From assembly GCA_026398595.1 (NCBI GenBank), contig JAPLSO010000050.1, forward strand, positions 1-53,785: DNA of 53,785 nt, given 5' to 3'. The stretch is from Spirochaetota bacterium. Its GTDB lineage: Bacteria > Spirochaetota > Spirochaetia > Treponematales > Rectinemataceae. Both the position numbers and the translations under genes were made by a program. Within the stretch, counting starts at the first letter, position 1, and the number at the start of each line of letters is the position of its first letter. The notes beneath the pieces were generated by a model. That model saw only the letters and a program-made list of their open reading frames with translations. It made no database searches and was not told the DNA's origin. Below, one piece after another: positions 16,624 through 25,394 of the stretch.

Positions 16624-17790
16624 TCAGCTCAGGAAGTCGAGTGCCACTTGGACGTGGCACGCCACGCCGACAGGGATACAGTCCTCGTCGGCCTTGTAGT
16701 GCTCGGAATGCTGGGAATAGACGCAGTCCTTGGCGGGATTCCGCACGCCGAGAACCATGAAGGTGCTGGGCACCTTTACCGAAAACTCGGAGAAATCCTC
16801 CGAACCCATCATCTTGGGTATCCTGATAAGATTTTCCGCGCCCATCACCTTCGAAACGGCCTGAGCCGCGAGTGCGGTCGCCGCGGGATCGTTGATGAGG
16901 GGAGCGCAGCTGAAGGTGTAGTTGAACTCGTACTGGCAGCGGTAGGCCGCGCAGGTGCCCTTGATGACCTCTTCCATCCATTTAGGCATGCCTTCGCGCG
17001 CCGTCACGCTGAAGGCCCGGTTCATGCCCGTCATCTCGACCTTGCCCGGGATGATGTTGAAGCGGTCGCCGCCGTGGATGGTGCCGATGTTGACGACGAT
17101 GGGGTCGCGCGCGTCGTTGACGCGGCTCACCAGGGTCTGGAGGCCCTGGACGATGGCCGATGCGCAGACAATGGCGTCCACGCCCTGCCAGGGAGACGAT
17201 CCATGGGCGGTCACGCCCTTGATCACGCAACTCCAGATGTCGCCCGAGGCCGACATCGCTCCTTCTTGGACGACGGCTTTCCCGATTGGGACGTCGGAGA
17301 TGACGTGCATGCCGAAGGCCATGTCGACCTTGGGGTTCTCGAGGACACCGCCTTCGACCATGCTCCTTGCGCCTTGGGCCACTTCCTCGCCGGGCTGGAA
17401 CATGAACTTGACGGTTCCCTTGAACTGGTCCTTCATGCCGGAGAGAACCTTGGCCGCGCCCAGGAGCATGGCCGTATGGAAGTCATGGCCGCAGGCGTGC
17501 ATGAAGCCCGGATTTTTCGAACTATAATCAAAGCCCGTCTGCTCCTGGATCGAGAGGGCATCCATGTCCGCGCGCAGGGCGATGACCTTGCCCGGGGACT
17601 TGCCACTCAGCGTGCCGAGCACGCCGGTCTTGCCGACGCGCTTCACCTGGATGCCCATCTTTTCGAGCTCCTCGGCTATCCGTCCCGCAGTCCAGACTTC
17701 CTCCATGGACTTTTCGGGGTGCTGGTGAAGCTCCCTGCGAATCGCGAAGACCCAGTCGTTGACCTTCCGGGCTTCCTGCAAACTGTCCAT
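16624..17790 (-). CDS. M20-family amidohydrolase (N-acyl amino acid hydrolase type), copy 1
   Basis: This 388-residue M20D-type metal-dependent amidohydrolase is predicted to remove an acyl or aryl group from an N-substituted amino acid, in the cytoplasm. Visible are the dimetal motif HACGHDFHTA, the catalytic glutamate pair in QPGEEVAQGA, and later conserved MHVISDVPIG and SEDFSEF segments. I start it at the ATG at 17790, which has AAGGAGG five bases upstream; an ATG at 17805 contains that Shine-Dalgarno sequence in its own codons. The next gene upstream is a close paralogue of the same length, so this is a tandem duplication. The substrate is not identifiable; an upstream ARG-box-like site suggests a link to arginine or nitrogen. 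Confidence 0.88.
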   Translation of the reverse strand: MDSLQEARKVNDWVFAIRRELHQHPEKSMEEVWTAGRIAEELEKMGIQVKRVGKTGVLGTLSGKSPGKVIALRADMDALSIQEQTGFDYSSKNPGFMHACGHDFHTAMLLGAAKVLSGMKDQFKGTVKFMFQPGEEVAQGARSMVEGGVLENPKVDMAFGMHVISDVPIGKAVVQEGAMSASGDIWSCVIKGVTAHGSSPWQGVDAIVCASAIVQGLQTLVSRVNDARDPIVVNIGTIHGGDRFNIIPGKVEMTGMNRAFSVTAREGMPKWMEEVIKGTCAAYRCQYEFNYTFSCAPLINDPAATALAAQAVSKVMGAENLIRIPKMMGSEDFSEFSVKVPSTFMVLGVRNPAKDCVYSQHSEHYKADEDCIPVGVACHVQVALDFLS

Positions 17791-17814
17791 CGTCGCCTCC
17801 TTCATCTATGGAAA

Positions 17815-17841
17815 GGGCGGCCAGCCTATGGCTCACCGCCC
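17815..17841 (-). promoter_or_regulatory. Small nested hairpin between the two M20 genes
   Basis: GGGCGG and CCGCCC arms enclose an AGCC-TAT-GGCT inner stem. It sits in the 69-base gap between the two amidohydrolase genes and could attenuate or stabilise the bicistronic mRNA. It has no T tract. Confidence 0.35.
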
Positions 17842-17859
17842 CGCGTTACACCGGGAATC

Positions 17860-19026
17860 TCAGCTCAGGAAGTCCGCGGCCACCTGGATGAAGCTCGCCA
17901 CACCGGTCGGGAGGCAGTCCTCGTCGGCCTTGTAATGCTCCGAATGCTGGGAATAGACGCAGTCCTTGGCGGAATTCCGCACGCCGAGGACCATGAAAGT
18001 GCTGGGCACCTTCATCGCATATTCGGAGAAGTCCTCCGAACCCATGATGCGCGGGATCTGAAGGATGTTCCCCGCGCCGATGACCTTTGCCACGGAGCTT
18101 TTCACGAGCGAAGTGGCCCAGGCGTCGTTGACAAGCGGTGCGCAGCTGAAGTGATAGGTGAACTCGTACTGGCAGCGGTAGGCCGCGCAAGTACCCTTGA
18201 TGACCTCTTCCATCCACGTGGGCATGCTCTCGCGCGCCGTCACGCTGAAGGCCCGGTTCATGCCTGTCATCTCGACCTTGCCAGGGATGATGTTGAAACG
18301 GTCGCCGCCGTGGATGGTGCCGATGTTGACGACGATGGGGTCGCGCGCGTCGTTGACGCGGCTCATTAGGGTCTGGAGGCCCTGGACGATGGCCGATGCG
18401 CAGACGATAGCGTCAACGCCTTGCCAAGGCGAGGAACCGTGGGCCGTGACGCCTTTTATGGCGCATTCCCAGTTGTCGCCGGAGGCCATGAAGCCGCCGT
18501 CCTGGAGGACGACCTTGCCGATCGGCAGGTCGGCGATGACATGAAGGCCGAAGGCCATGTCGACCTTGGGGTTCTCGAGGGCACCGCCTTCGACCATCAG
18601 CTTGGCGCCCATGGCCGTCTCTTCGGAGGGCTGGAATATGAACTTGATGGTTCCCTTAAGCTGATCCTTCATGCCGGAGAGAACCTTGGCCGCGCCCAGG
18701 AGGATGGCCGTATGGAAATCGTGGCCGCAGGCGTGCATGACGCCGGGATTCTTCGAACTGTAATCGAAGCCCGTCTGTTCCTGGATCGAGAGGGCGTCCA
18801 TGTCGGCGCGCAGGGCGAGAACCTTGCCCGGGGAGGCGCCTTCTAAAGTACCGAGCACTCCGGTCCTGCCTAGGCGTCTGATGGGTATGCCCATCTTGCC
18901 GAGTTCCTCGGCCACCCTGGCCGAAGTCCGGAACTCTTCCATCGATTTTTCGGGATCCGCGTGGAATTCCCTGCGGATGGCAAAGACCCAGTCGTTGACC
19001 TTCTTGGCCTCATCCAAAGCGTTCAT
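17860..19026 (-). CDS. M20-family amidohydrolase (N-acyl amino acid hydrolase type), copy 2
   Basis: This 388-residue paralogue of the downstream gene has the same motifs: HACGHDFHTA, QPSEETAMGA with the catalytic Glu, LHVIADLPIG and SEDFSEY. The central part (residues about 220-270) is nearly identical to copy 1 even at DNA level, while the N- and C-terminal parts have diverged. This suggests duplication followed by gene conversion. The ATG has AAGGAAGGG upstream. It is the first gene of the pair, and the ARG-box-like palindrome at 19099-19112 lies in its promoter region. Family knowledge suggests deacylation of N-acyl, N-aryl or hippurate-like amino acids; the specific substrate is unknown. 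Confidence 0.88.
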   Translation of the reverse strand: MNALDEAKKVNDWVFAIRREFHADPEKSMEEFRTSARVAEELGKMGIPIRRLGRTGVLGTLEGASPGKVLALRADMDALSIQEQTGFDYSSKNPGVMHACGHDFHTAILLGAAKVLSGMKDQLKGTIKFIFQPSEETAMGAKLMVEGGALENPKVDMAFGLHVIADLPIGKVVLQDGGFMASGDNWECAIKGVTAHGSSPWQGVDAIVCASAIVQGLQTLMSRVNDARDPIVVNIGTIHGGDRFNIIPGKVEMTGMNRAFSVTARESMPTWMEEVIKGTCAAYRCQYEFTYHFSCAPLVNDAWATSLVKSSVAKVIGAGNILQIPRIMGSEDFSEYAMKVPSTFMVLGVRNSAKDCVYSQHSEHYKADEDCLPTGVASFIQVAADFLS

Positions 19027-19098
19027 ATCCCTTCCTTTGTCAAGAGAAAACAGGTAGCTGACAGGCTAGATCATCGCCAGAGTGGGGTCAACCCGCCA

Positions 19099-19112
19099 TG
19101 AATATTTATTCA
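19099..19112 (-). promoter_or_regulatory. ARG-box-like palindrome upstream of M20 genes
   Basis: TGAATATTTATTCA is a perfect palindrome matching the ArgR/AhrC box pattern TGAAT-n4-ATTCA. A second palindrome, GAATATTC, follows at 19115-19122, reminiscent of paired ARG boxes. The pair lies 73-96 bases before the first M20 gene. No argR gene is in the window, so regulation by arginine is inferred only. Confidence 0.5.
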
Positions 19113-19166
19113 GGGAATATTCGCGGACCAACCCTGTCCAAAGAAGCCGTTCCGGCCCTCCCGGAA

Positions 19167-20990
19167 TTAGATCGCGTTGCCCTTGAACTGGCTGACATAG
19201 AGCCGGTAGTAGAAGCCGCGCTTGTCCAGGAGTTCCTGGTGACTCCCCTGCTCCACGATCTCGCCTGAATCGATCACCACCACCTTGTCGGCGTCGCGTA
19301 TCGTGGAGAGGCGATGGGCGATGACGAAACTGGTACGGCCTTCCATGAGGCGCAAGAGGGCCTTTTGGATGCGCAGTTCGGTGCGCGTGTCCACACTCGA
19401 GGTCGCCTCATCCAGGATGAGGATGGCGGGGTCGGCCAATCTGGCGCGCGATATGGATAAAAGCTGGCGCTGGCCGAGGCTTAAGTTTCCGGCGCGCTCG
19501 GAGAGGTTGGTAGCGTAGCCTTCGGGGAGCTGGCGGATAAAATGGTCGGCCTCGGCCAGACACGCGGCTTCGACGCATTCCGAGTCCGAGGCTTCGAGGC
19601 GGCCGTAGCGGATGTTCTCCATTACCGTGTCGGCGAAGAGGAAGGTGTCCTGGAGGACGAGACCGAGGCTTTGGCGCAAGAAAGCCTTCCTCAGCCGTCG
19701 GATGTCGATGCCGTCGATCTTGATGCTCCCCTCCTGGGCTTCGTAGAAGCGGGTGAGGAGGTTGATGATGGTCGTCTTGCCCGCCCCGGTCGGCCCCACC
19801 AGGGCGATAGTCTGTCCGGCCCGGGCTTCAAGATTGAAATGTTTGATGATAGGCGTCCCCGGGGTGTAGGCGAAGCAGAGATCCTCGATCTTCACGTCGC
19901 CCAGAATTGCTCCGGGCGAAACCGCGTCGGGGAGGTCGGAAACTTCGGGAGCCGTGTCGATGATCTCAAAGACGCGCTCAGCGCCCGCGAGGGCCGCTTG
20001 GATGGAGTTGTAGAGGTTGGCGATCTGCCTGAGGGGTGAAGTGAAGTTTTGCCCATAGTTGATGAAGGTCGCGATTGTGCCGACCGAAACGAGGCCCTGG
20101 AGGGCGAGCCAGCCGCCGAGGCTCGCGAGGACGATCACGAAGAAGCTGCCCAGGACGCCCGTCAAGGGCATGAGGAGCATGGCGTAGGAGTTGGCGTAGA
20201 CCCCGGCCTCGAAGACGGCCCTGTTCTTGACGCGGAAAGCCTCGATCACCGCGTCGTTGCGCCGGAAGGCCTTGATAACCCGCTGCCCGGCGATCGCTTC
20301 CTCGGCGACGTCGTTGAGCTCGCCCAGGTTCTTCTGGAGGTCCCTGAAGCCCTTGCGCGTGTACTTGGCGATGAAGCGCGAGAACCAGACCATGATGGGC
20401 ACGACGACGAGGCTTGAGAGGGCGAGCCAGTGGTTGAGGACGAACATGGCGATGAGGATCCCGAACATGGAAAGCACGCTCGAGAGCAGGGCTATGACGT
20501 TCTGCGAGACGGCCTGGTTGATGGCGTCGATGTCGTTGGTGAGCCGGCTCATGAGGCCGCCCGCCGAATGGGTGTCGAAGAAGTCTATGGAGAGGGTCTG
20601 AAGGTGGACGAAGAGGTCACCGCGCAGATCCTTCAGGGCCTCCTGGGAAACGGTGGCCATGATCCAGTTGGCGATGGTTTGGAAGAAATTTAAAAGCAGA
20701 TAGGCGGCGAGCATGAGGATGGCCGTCCACGCCAGTCCGGGGATGTCCTTGCCGCCGATGCACTTGTCTATGGCCACCCCCATGAGGTAGGGACCGACGA
20801 GACCGAGGATGGAGAAGAGGAGGACGTAGAGGATGACGAGGCCCATGGATTTCCGGTGAGGAGCCAAATAACCCAGAAGCCGGGAAAGCGCCTTTCGGGG
20901 GTTTTGCGCCTTCTCAATCTTGCCGGGGCGCCCCCCGCGCCGCTGCATGGAGGAACGGAGATCCTGGCCCCCCATCGGTTCATAGGCCAT
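19167..20990 (-). CDS. ABC exporter half-transporter, subunit with consensus catalytic site
   Basis: This 607-residue fused membrane/ATPase protein has an N-terminal six-helix exporter domain (about 45-340) and a C-terminal nucleotide-binding domain. Walker A is GPTGAGKT, Walker B is ILILDEATSS with the catalytic Glu, and the signature is the unusual LSLGQ instead of LSGGQ. It overlaps the upstream partner gene by 11 bases. Together they form a heterodimer like BmrCD or TM287/288, in which one of the two composite ATP sites is degenerate. Probable function is export of lipids, peptides or drugs. There is no operon context to narrow the substrate. Confidence 0.9.
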   Translation of the reverse strand: MAYEPMGGQDLRSSMQRRGGRPGKIEKAQNPRKALSRLLGYLAPHRKSMGLVILYVLLFSILGLVGPYLMGVAIDKCIGGKDIPGLAWTAILMLAAYLLLNFFQTIANWIMATVSQEALKDLRGDLFVHLQTLSIDFFDTHSAGGLMSRLTNDIDAINQAVSQNVIALLSSVLSMFGILIAMFVLNHWLALSSLVVVPIMVWFSRFIAKYTRKGFRDLQKNLGELNDVAEEAIAGQRVIKAFRRNDAVIEAFRVKNRAVFEAGVYANSYAMLLMPLTGVLGSFFVIVLASLGGWLALQGLVSVGTIATFINYGQNFTSPLRQIANLYNSIQAALAGAERVFEIIDTAPEVSDLPDAVSPGAILGDVKIEDLCFAYTPGTPIIKHFNLEARAGQTIALVGPTGAGKTTIINLLTRFYEAQEGSIKIDGIDIRRLRKAFLRQSLGLVLQDTFLFADTVMENIRYGRLEASDSECVEAACLAEADHFIRQLPEGYATNLSERAGNLSLGQRQLLSISRARLADPAILILDEATSSVDTRTELRIQKALLRLMEGRTSFVIAHRLSTIRDADKVVVIDSGEIVEQGSHQELLDKRGFYYRLYVSQFKGNAI

Positions 20991-22725
20991 TGATCCCCCC
21001 TCCGAGCTGGGAATCGTAGATCTCCCGGTAGATGGGGCTCGACGCGAGGAGCTCCTTATGCCGTCCCTGGGCGACGATCCTCCCTGAGTCGATCACGACG
21101 ATCTTGTCCGCGTTGAGGACGGTCGAGATGCGCTGGGCTACCACGACGCAGGTCGCCTCCTTCATGACATCCGCGATGCCCGTCTGGATCTTCGTCTCGG
21201 TCTCAACGTCCACCGAGCTCGTCGAGTCGTCCAGGATGAGGATGGAGGGACGCTGTACGAGGGCGCGCGCTATGGCCACGCGCTGCTTCTGCCCCCCCGA
21301 AAGGTTGCCGCCCCGTTCTTCTATGCGGGTGTCGTAACCTTGAGGGAGGCGAAGGATGAAGTCGTGGGCCTGGGCGGCTTTGGCCGCGGCGAAGACCTCC
21401 TCCTCGGAGGCCTCGGGCCTGCCGTAGCGGATGTTGTCGCGCACCGTGCCCGAAAACAGGATGGTCTCCTGGGGAACGACGGCGACCTGCCCGAGAAGGG
21501 AGTCCTGCGAAAGGCTCCGCACGTCGATCCTGTCGACCCGGACACACCCGTTCGTCGGGTCGTAGAATCGCGGTATGAGGTTCACCAGGCTGGACTTCCC
21601 CGAGCCTGTCGCCCCCAGTATGGCCAAGGTTTTGCCCGGTTCGGCGACCAGGTTGATGGCCTCGAGGACAGCCCGGTCGGCGTCGCCGGTGTAATAGAAA
21701 TCGACGTCGTCGAAGGCCACGGAGCCCGGTACATTCTCGGGCAGGAGGCAAGGATCGGCGGGGATCACGATGTCCGGCTGGGTTTCGAGGACCTCGTTCA
21801 CGCGCTTGGCCGAGGCGAGGCCGTTGGCCCAGGTGTTCGAAAGCTGGGTCATCATAATGAGCGGGTGCATCGTCGCGAGGAGGTAGTTGGTGAAGGCGAC
21901 GATCTGCCCCAGGGAAAGCTTGCCCCCGATGGACTGGAGGCCGCCCATCCAAATGACCAGGACCATCCCCGCGTTGATGAGCATGGTCAGGGCGGGGGTC
22001 ATCGAAGAAGTGTAGCGCATCACCTTCGCCGTTCCGTCGGTCAGGTCCTGATTGGCTTGGCTGAAGCGGCTGACCTCGCGATCGGCTCGAACGAAGGCTT
22101 TGACCAGGCGGGCGCCGGAGATGTTCTCCTGGAGGACGGTGTTCAGCCGGTCAAGACGCTGCTGGACAGCTCTGAAGAGAGGCTCCATCTTGACGCTGAA
22201 GAAGACGATAAGGACGCCCGAAAGCAGGAGAATGGGGATCATGGCCGTGGCGAGGCCGGGGCTGGTTACGAACATGAGGACGATACTGCCTATCATGGAG
22301 AGGGGGGCGCGGGTCCCGATGCGCAGGGAGACCTGGACGAGCCGCTGGACGGCCTGGGAGTCGCTGGTGAGGCGGACCATCAGCCTCCCCGTGGAAAACC
22401 TGTCCAGGTTGCCGTAGGAAAAGCCCTGGATCCTTACGAAGATGGCCTCGCGCAGGTCGCGGGCGACGCTTTCTCCGACCTTGATCGAAGCGTTGTTGTT
22501 CAGCACCGCGGCGAGCGCGCTCAAGGCCGAAATGACGAACATCAGGATCGACGTGGAGACGACGACGGTCATGTCCTTCTGCTTGATGCCCTGATCGATG
22601 ATCCGCGCGACGAGGCGCGGGACGGCCAGGTCGAAAGCCACCATAGCCACGAGCGTGGCGAGGGCGAAGGCGGCCTTCTTCCAATAGGGCCTGACGAAGT
22701 GCAGGAGTTTACGTATTTCGCTCAT
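20980..22725 (-). CDS. ABC exporter half-transporter, subunit with degenerate Walker B
   Basis: This 581-residue partner of the downstream exporter subunit has six membrane helices in the N-terminal half, then an ATPase domain. Walker A is GATGSGKSS, the signature is a normal LSGGQKQR, and Walker B is ILILDDSTSS, where Asp replaces the catalytic Glu. The Asp Walker B pairs in space with the LSLGQ signature of the other subunit, so both deviations fall in the same composite site. This is the standard architecture of heterodimeric type IV exporters. A -10-like TATACT lies 13 bases before the ATG, implying a very short leader. Confidence 0.9.
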   Translation of the reverse strand: MSEIRKLLHFVRPYWKKAAFALATLVAMVAFDLAVPRLVARIIDQGIKQKDMTVVVSTSILMFVISALSALAAVLNNNASIKVGESVARDLREAIFVRIQGFSYGNLDRFSTGRLMVRLTSDSQAVQRLVQVSLRIGTRAPLSMIGSIVLMFVTSPGLATAMIPILLLSGVLIVFFSVKMEPLFRAVQQRLDRLNTVLQENISGARLVKAFVRADREVSRFSQANQDLTDGTAKVMRYTSSMTPALTMLINAGMVLVIWMGGLQSIGGKLSLGQIVAFTNYLLATMHPLIMMTQLSNTWANGLASAKRVNEVLETQPDIVIPADPCLLPENVPGSVAFDDVDFYYTGDADRAVLEAINLVAEPGKTLAILGATGSGKSSLVNLIPRFYDPTNGCVRVDRIDVRSLSQDSLLGQVAVVPQETILFSGTVRDNIRYGRPEASEEEVFAAAKAAQAHDFILRLPQGYDTRIEERGGNLSGGQKQRVAIARALVQRPSILILDDSTSSVDVETETKIQTGIADVMKEATCVVVAQRISTVLNADKIVVIDSGRIVAQGRHKELLASSPIYREIYDSQLGGGINGL

Positions 22726-22773
22726 TGACTGGACTCATAGTATAGCGAACCGGAGTCCGCGAGGTAATTCCCC

Positions 22774-24240
22774 CTACAGCGTATAACCCGGTAAAAACGC
22801 CTTCGTCGCCTCGAGCATCCGCGCGTAGAGCGCTTCGGCGTCGGCGGGCCTGGCCCGCATGAGGGGGTCGGCGAGGAAGGCGGGGAAGGCTGCCCATGCG
22901 TCGCGGGCAAAGGCAGCTCTCAGGATCGTCTCCTGGGCGAGGGCGTGGGGCGCCATCAGGGCCTCGATCGCGGGGGGAAGCCTTCCAGCCTGCACCGGCC
23001 GCACCGAGTCGGCGGAAAAATAGGCGTTGGTTTCCACCACGGCTCCCTCGGGAAGGCCGGCGATCTGGCCTTGATTGGGGAGGTTGACGTTGGTGACAAA
23101 GGAGCCCAAGCCGAGAAGGGCCTTGATCTGCCTTACCCCTTCCTCGCCTGACTGGCCGATCTGGAAGCTCTCCTTGCCCGAAGCGAGGCGGGCTGCTTTT
23201 GCCCTGAGGGTATTGGCGTTCTGTACGCGCCAGGACACGGGCGTCAGTGAGAACTTCCAGGACTTCGCGGTCTCAGGATCGGCGAGGTAGAAGGAGCCCG
23301 GCATGAACTCGGCGAGGTGGCGGTCGCCCGCGGCCGCGATGAGACCGTAGCGTCGGAACAAGTCGAACTTAACCCGTTCGCCCGAGTCGAAGTGGGAGTT
23401 GAGCCAGCCGCCGTGCTCCGTCCCCTCGAAACCTTCCTCGAAATGTTCTTCGACGAAGTCCCGGTAGGCTGGGAAAAGGTCGGCTCCCCTGAAGGAGGCG
23501 GCGTCGAGCCAGGTAAAATGGTTGACCCCGAGAACGTTGACCTCGACGTCGTCCATCGAGGCGTCGGACTTGCCCAGCTTCGCGGCGGCGACCTGGGCCA
23601 GGAGCCTGCGGGTGCCGAAGACCTCGTGGCAGCAGCCGAAGGCCTTGATGCCGGGGAAGGTCGCGTAGAGGGTGCGGACACAGAGGGCCATGGGATTGGT
23701 GTAGTTGATCACCCAGGCTTTGGGGCAGTTGTCCCGCACGGCCTCGGCGATGACCTCGTACATGGGGATGGTACGCAGGGCGCGCAGGACGCCTCCTGGC
23801 CCTGTCGTGTCACCCACGGCCTGCCAGACACCCAGGGACTCGGGGGCGTGGACGTCGGAAGCCATTTCGTCGAAGGTGCCGGGAAGGATGGAGGCCACGA
23901 CCAGGTCGGCGCCCTCAAGGGCCGAGGCAAGGTCTCCTGCGACCTCGTAGACCCATTTTCCTGGGGCGTCGGGACGGGCGGTGAGGGCGTTGCCTATCCG
24001 CGCGTTGGTTTCCGCAGCTGGACGCTCGATATCGTAGAGGCTTACCTTGCCGCCGAGTCCCGCTTCTGAGGCAAGGTCGCCCATGAGGGTCCAGGCCCAC
24101 CCCAGCGAACCTCCGCCGATATAGGCTATCTTAAGTTCTGCCAGGACGCGGCCGGCGTTTGCGGTGCGGCCTTCGTTTGAGGCGCGGCTGTTGTTCACGG
24201 CGCTATTTGTGTTCACGGCGCGGCTTATATTGTTCTGCAT
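22774..24240 (-). CDS. lplD: GH4 alpha-galacturonidase (LplD-like)
   Basis: This 488-residue NAD- and metal-dependent glycosidase has a Rossmann start (KIAYIGGGSLGWAW) at about residue 37, the GH4 motif NYTNPM, and CHEV at residues 204-207 within CCHEVFG. The CHEV motif is known to mark GH4 alpha-galacturonidases, as opposed to the motifs of alpha-galactosidases and phospho-glycosidases. Expected role: cytoplasmic release of galacturonate from imported pectin oligomers. It ends an operon of binding protein, two permeases and a GH105 hydrolase, like Bacillus lplABCD. The first 34 residues are an unusual Asn/Ala/Arg-rich extension encoded by an 18-base tandem repeat. The ATG is supported by AAGGAG six bases upstream. 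Confidence 0.88.
   Translation of the reverse strand: MQNNISRAVNTNSAVNNSRASNEGRTANAGRVLAELKIAYIGGGSLGWAWTLMGDLASEAGLGGKVSLYDIERPAAETNARIGNALTARPDAPGKWVYEVAGDLASALEGADLVVASILPGTFDEMASDVHAPESLGVWQAVGDTTGPGGVLRALRTIPMYEVIAEAVRDNCPKAWVINYTNPMALCVRTLYATFPGIKAFGCCHEVFGTRRLLAQVAAAKLGKSDASMDDVEVNVLGVNHFTWLDAASFRGADLFPAYRDFVEEHFEEGFEGTEHGGWLNSHFDSGERVKFDLFRRYGLIAAAGDRHLAEFMPGSFYLADPETAKSWKFSLTPVSWRVQNANTLRAKAARLASGKESFQIGQSGEEGVRQIKALLGLGSFVTNVNLPNQGQIAGLPEGAVVETNAYFSADSVRPVQAGRLPPAIEALMAPHALAQETILRAAFARDAWAAFPAFLADPLMRARPADAEALYARMLEATKAFLPGYTL
24181..24234 (-). repeat. 18-base tandem repeat in the GH4 N-terminus
   Basis: There are three degenerate 18-base units, each beginning GGCGC on the plus strand (24181, 24199 and 24217) and ending near GTTCAC or TTGTT. 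They encode repeats of the type N-x-S-R/S-A-V ahead of the conserved GH4 fold. Copy number could vary by slippage without breaking the frame. Confidence 0.6.
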
Positions 24241-24329
24241 AATCTGCTCCTTGGATTTCGCCTTTCTTTAGATTTCCCTTCGCAATAAATTCATCCCTGC
24301 TTTAAGATGCGGCTTCCATCAGGCTCAGT

Positions 24330-25379
24330 CTATGTTTCGGTCCGCTTGAGGGCCTTGGCCCGCGAAAGCAGGGCCGACAGGAAGGCGAGGGCGAGGCCCT
24401 GTCCCCAGCCCTGAAGCCGTTTGCGGGGCACGCGCCTGTAGTCCTCGGCCGTAACCATCACGGCCGTGCCCGCCGAGACGTTCCTGACCCCACCCTTACT
24501 GTCGATGTTGGCCAGGAGGCCGGAATAGGCCCTGGCCGCGCTCCTGGCGTGGAGTGGATGGCCGTAGAGGACCATGGCCGCGCCTATGCCCGCCGAGGCC
24601 GAGGTCTCCTCGTAGGAGGAGGGGTCGTCGAGAATGGTGCGCCAGAGGCCGGCTTCCGTCTGGAGCCTCGCCAATGAGGCGAGCTGGTCGCGGAGGGAGC
24701 CGTCGATGGCCATGAACTCGGGATAAAGGTAGTTGATCTGCCCCAGGGCGGAAGCCATGGTATAGGCGGCCCAGGCGTTGGCCCGCGCCCAGCGCTGGCC
24801 CGAGAGGTGGCTCTTCGTGCGGTCGTCCCAGGCGTGAAAGTAAAGGTCGGTCTTTGGGTCCTGTAGAAGTTCCTCGTGGCTCGTGAACTGGAAAAGGGCG
24901 TCCTGGACCAGGGTCCTGTCCCCATACCGGACGCCGGCCCTCAGCATGAAGAGGGCCGCCATGAAGAGGGTGTCGGCCCAAGCTTGGCCGGGGAAGTCGT
25001 CACTCGCCGAGACCGTGTGCTGGAGGATTCCGCCTGAGAACCTGCGCGCGTCCTTCTTCAGGTAGTCGATCTTGCGCTCGATCAGCCGCAGGTACTTCTC
25101 GTCGCCGGTCGCCTCGGCAAGGTCGATGAGGCAGTGCCCCATCGCCATGGCGTTGATCATGAAGGGGGGAAGGCCCAGGTCGAGGTACTCGTCCACCCAG
25201 GCGGCGAGCTTTTCCATGTAAGCGATCTTGCCCGTTGCCCTCCATGCCTGACCGATACCGTAGAACGCGACACCGCAGGGCCAGTCCCAGCGGAAGTCCA
25301 TCGCGAGGCTGCGTTCCACGACGCGGTCGATCGTGGTTTCGAGTTCGGGGATCGCTATGTCGTCCAAAGGATTGCCCAT
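24330..25379 (-). CDS. GH105 unsaturated rhamnogalacturonyl hydrolase (YteR/RhiN-like)
   Basis: This 349-residue (alpha/alpha)6-barrel hydrolase removes the 4,5-unsaturated galacturonyl end left by pectate or rhamnogalacturonan lyases. The conserved GQAWADTLFMA segment places the catalytic Asp at residue 136, and RWARANAWAAYTMA and GWGQGLALAFL are other family-typical segments. There is no signal peptide, so it is cytoplasmic and acts on imported oligomers. It follows the malG gene by 15 bases and precedes the GH4 alpha-galacturonidase, making a coherent intracellular pectin-fragment route. Confidence 0.88.
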   Translation of the reverse strand: MGNPLDDIAIPELETTIDRVVERSLAMDFRWDWPCGVAFYGIGQAWRATGKIAYMEKLAAWVDEYLDLGLPPFMINAMAMGHCLIDLAEATGDEKYLRLIERKIDYLKKDARRFSGGILQHTVSASDDFPGQAWADTLFMAALFMLRAGVRYGDRTLVQDALFQFTSHEELLQDPKTDLYFHAWDDRTKSHLSGQRWARANAWAAYTMASALGQINYLYPEFMAIDGSLRDQLASLARLQTEAGLWRTILDDPSSYEETSASAGIGAAMVLYGHPLHARSAARAYSGLLANIDSKGGVRNVSAGTAVMVTAEDYRRVPRKRLQGWGQGLALAFLSALLSRAKALKRTET

Positions 25380-25394
25380 GCTTCTTCTCCTGCT

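Noticed and set aside
16648..18369. Plus-strand frame of 573 residues across both M20 genes
   Set aside because: Its internal repetition simply mirrors the duplicated M20 genes on the other strand; no family resemblance.
21340..22728. Plus-strand frame of 462 residues
   Set aside because: Antisense to the ABC exporter gene, low-complexity charged sequence typical of GC-rich shadow frames.
24181..24234. CRISPR-like array
   Set aside because: The 18-base units are directly adjacent without spacers, degenerate, and in frame with the GH4 coding sequence.
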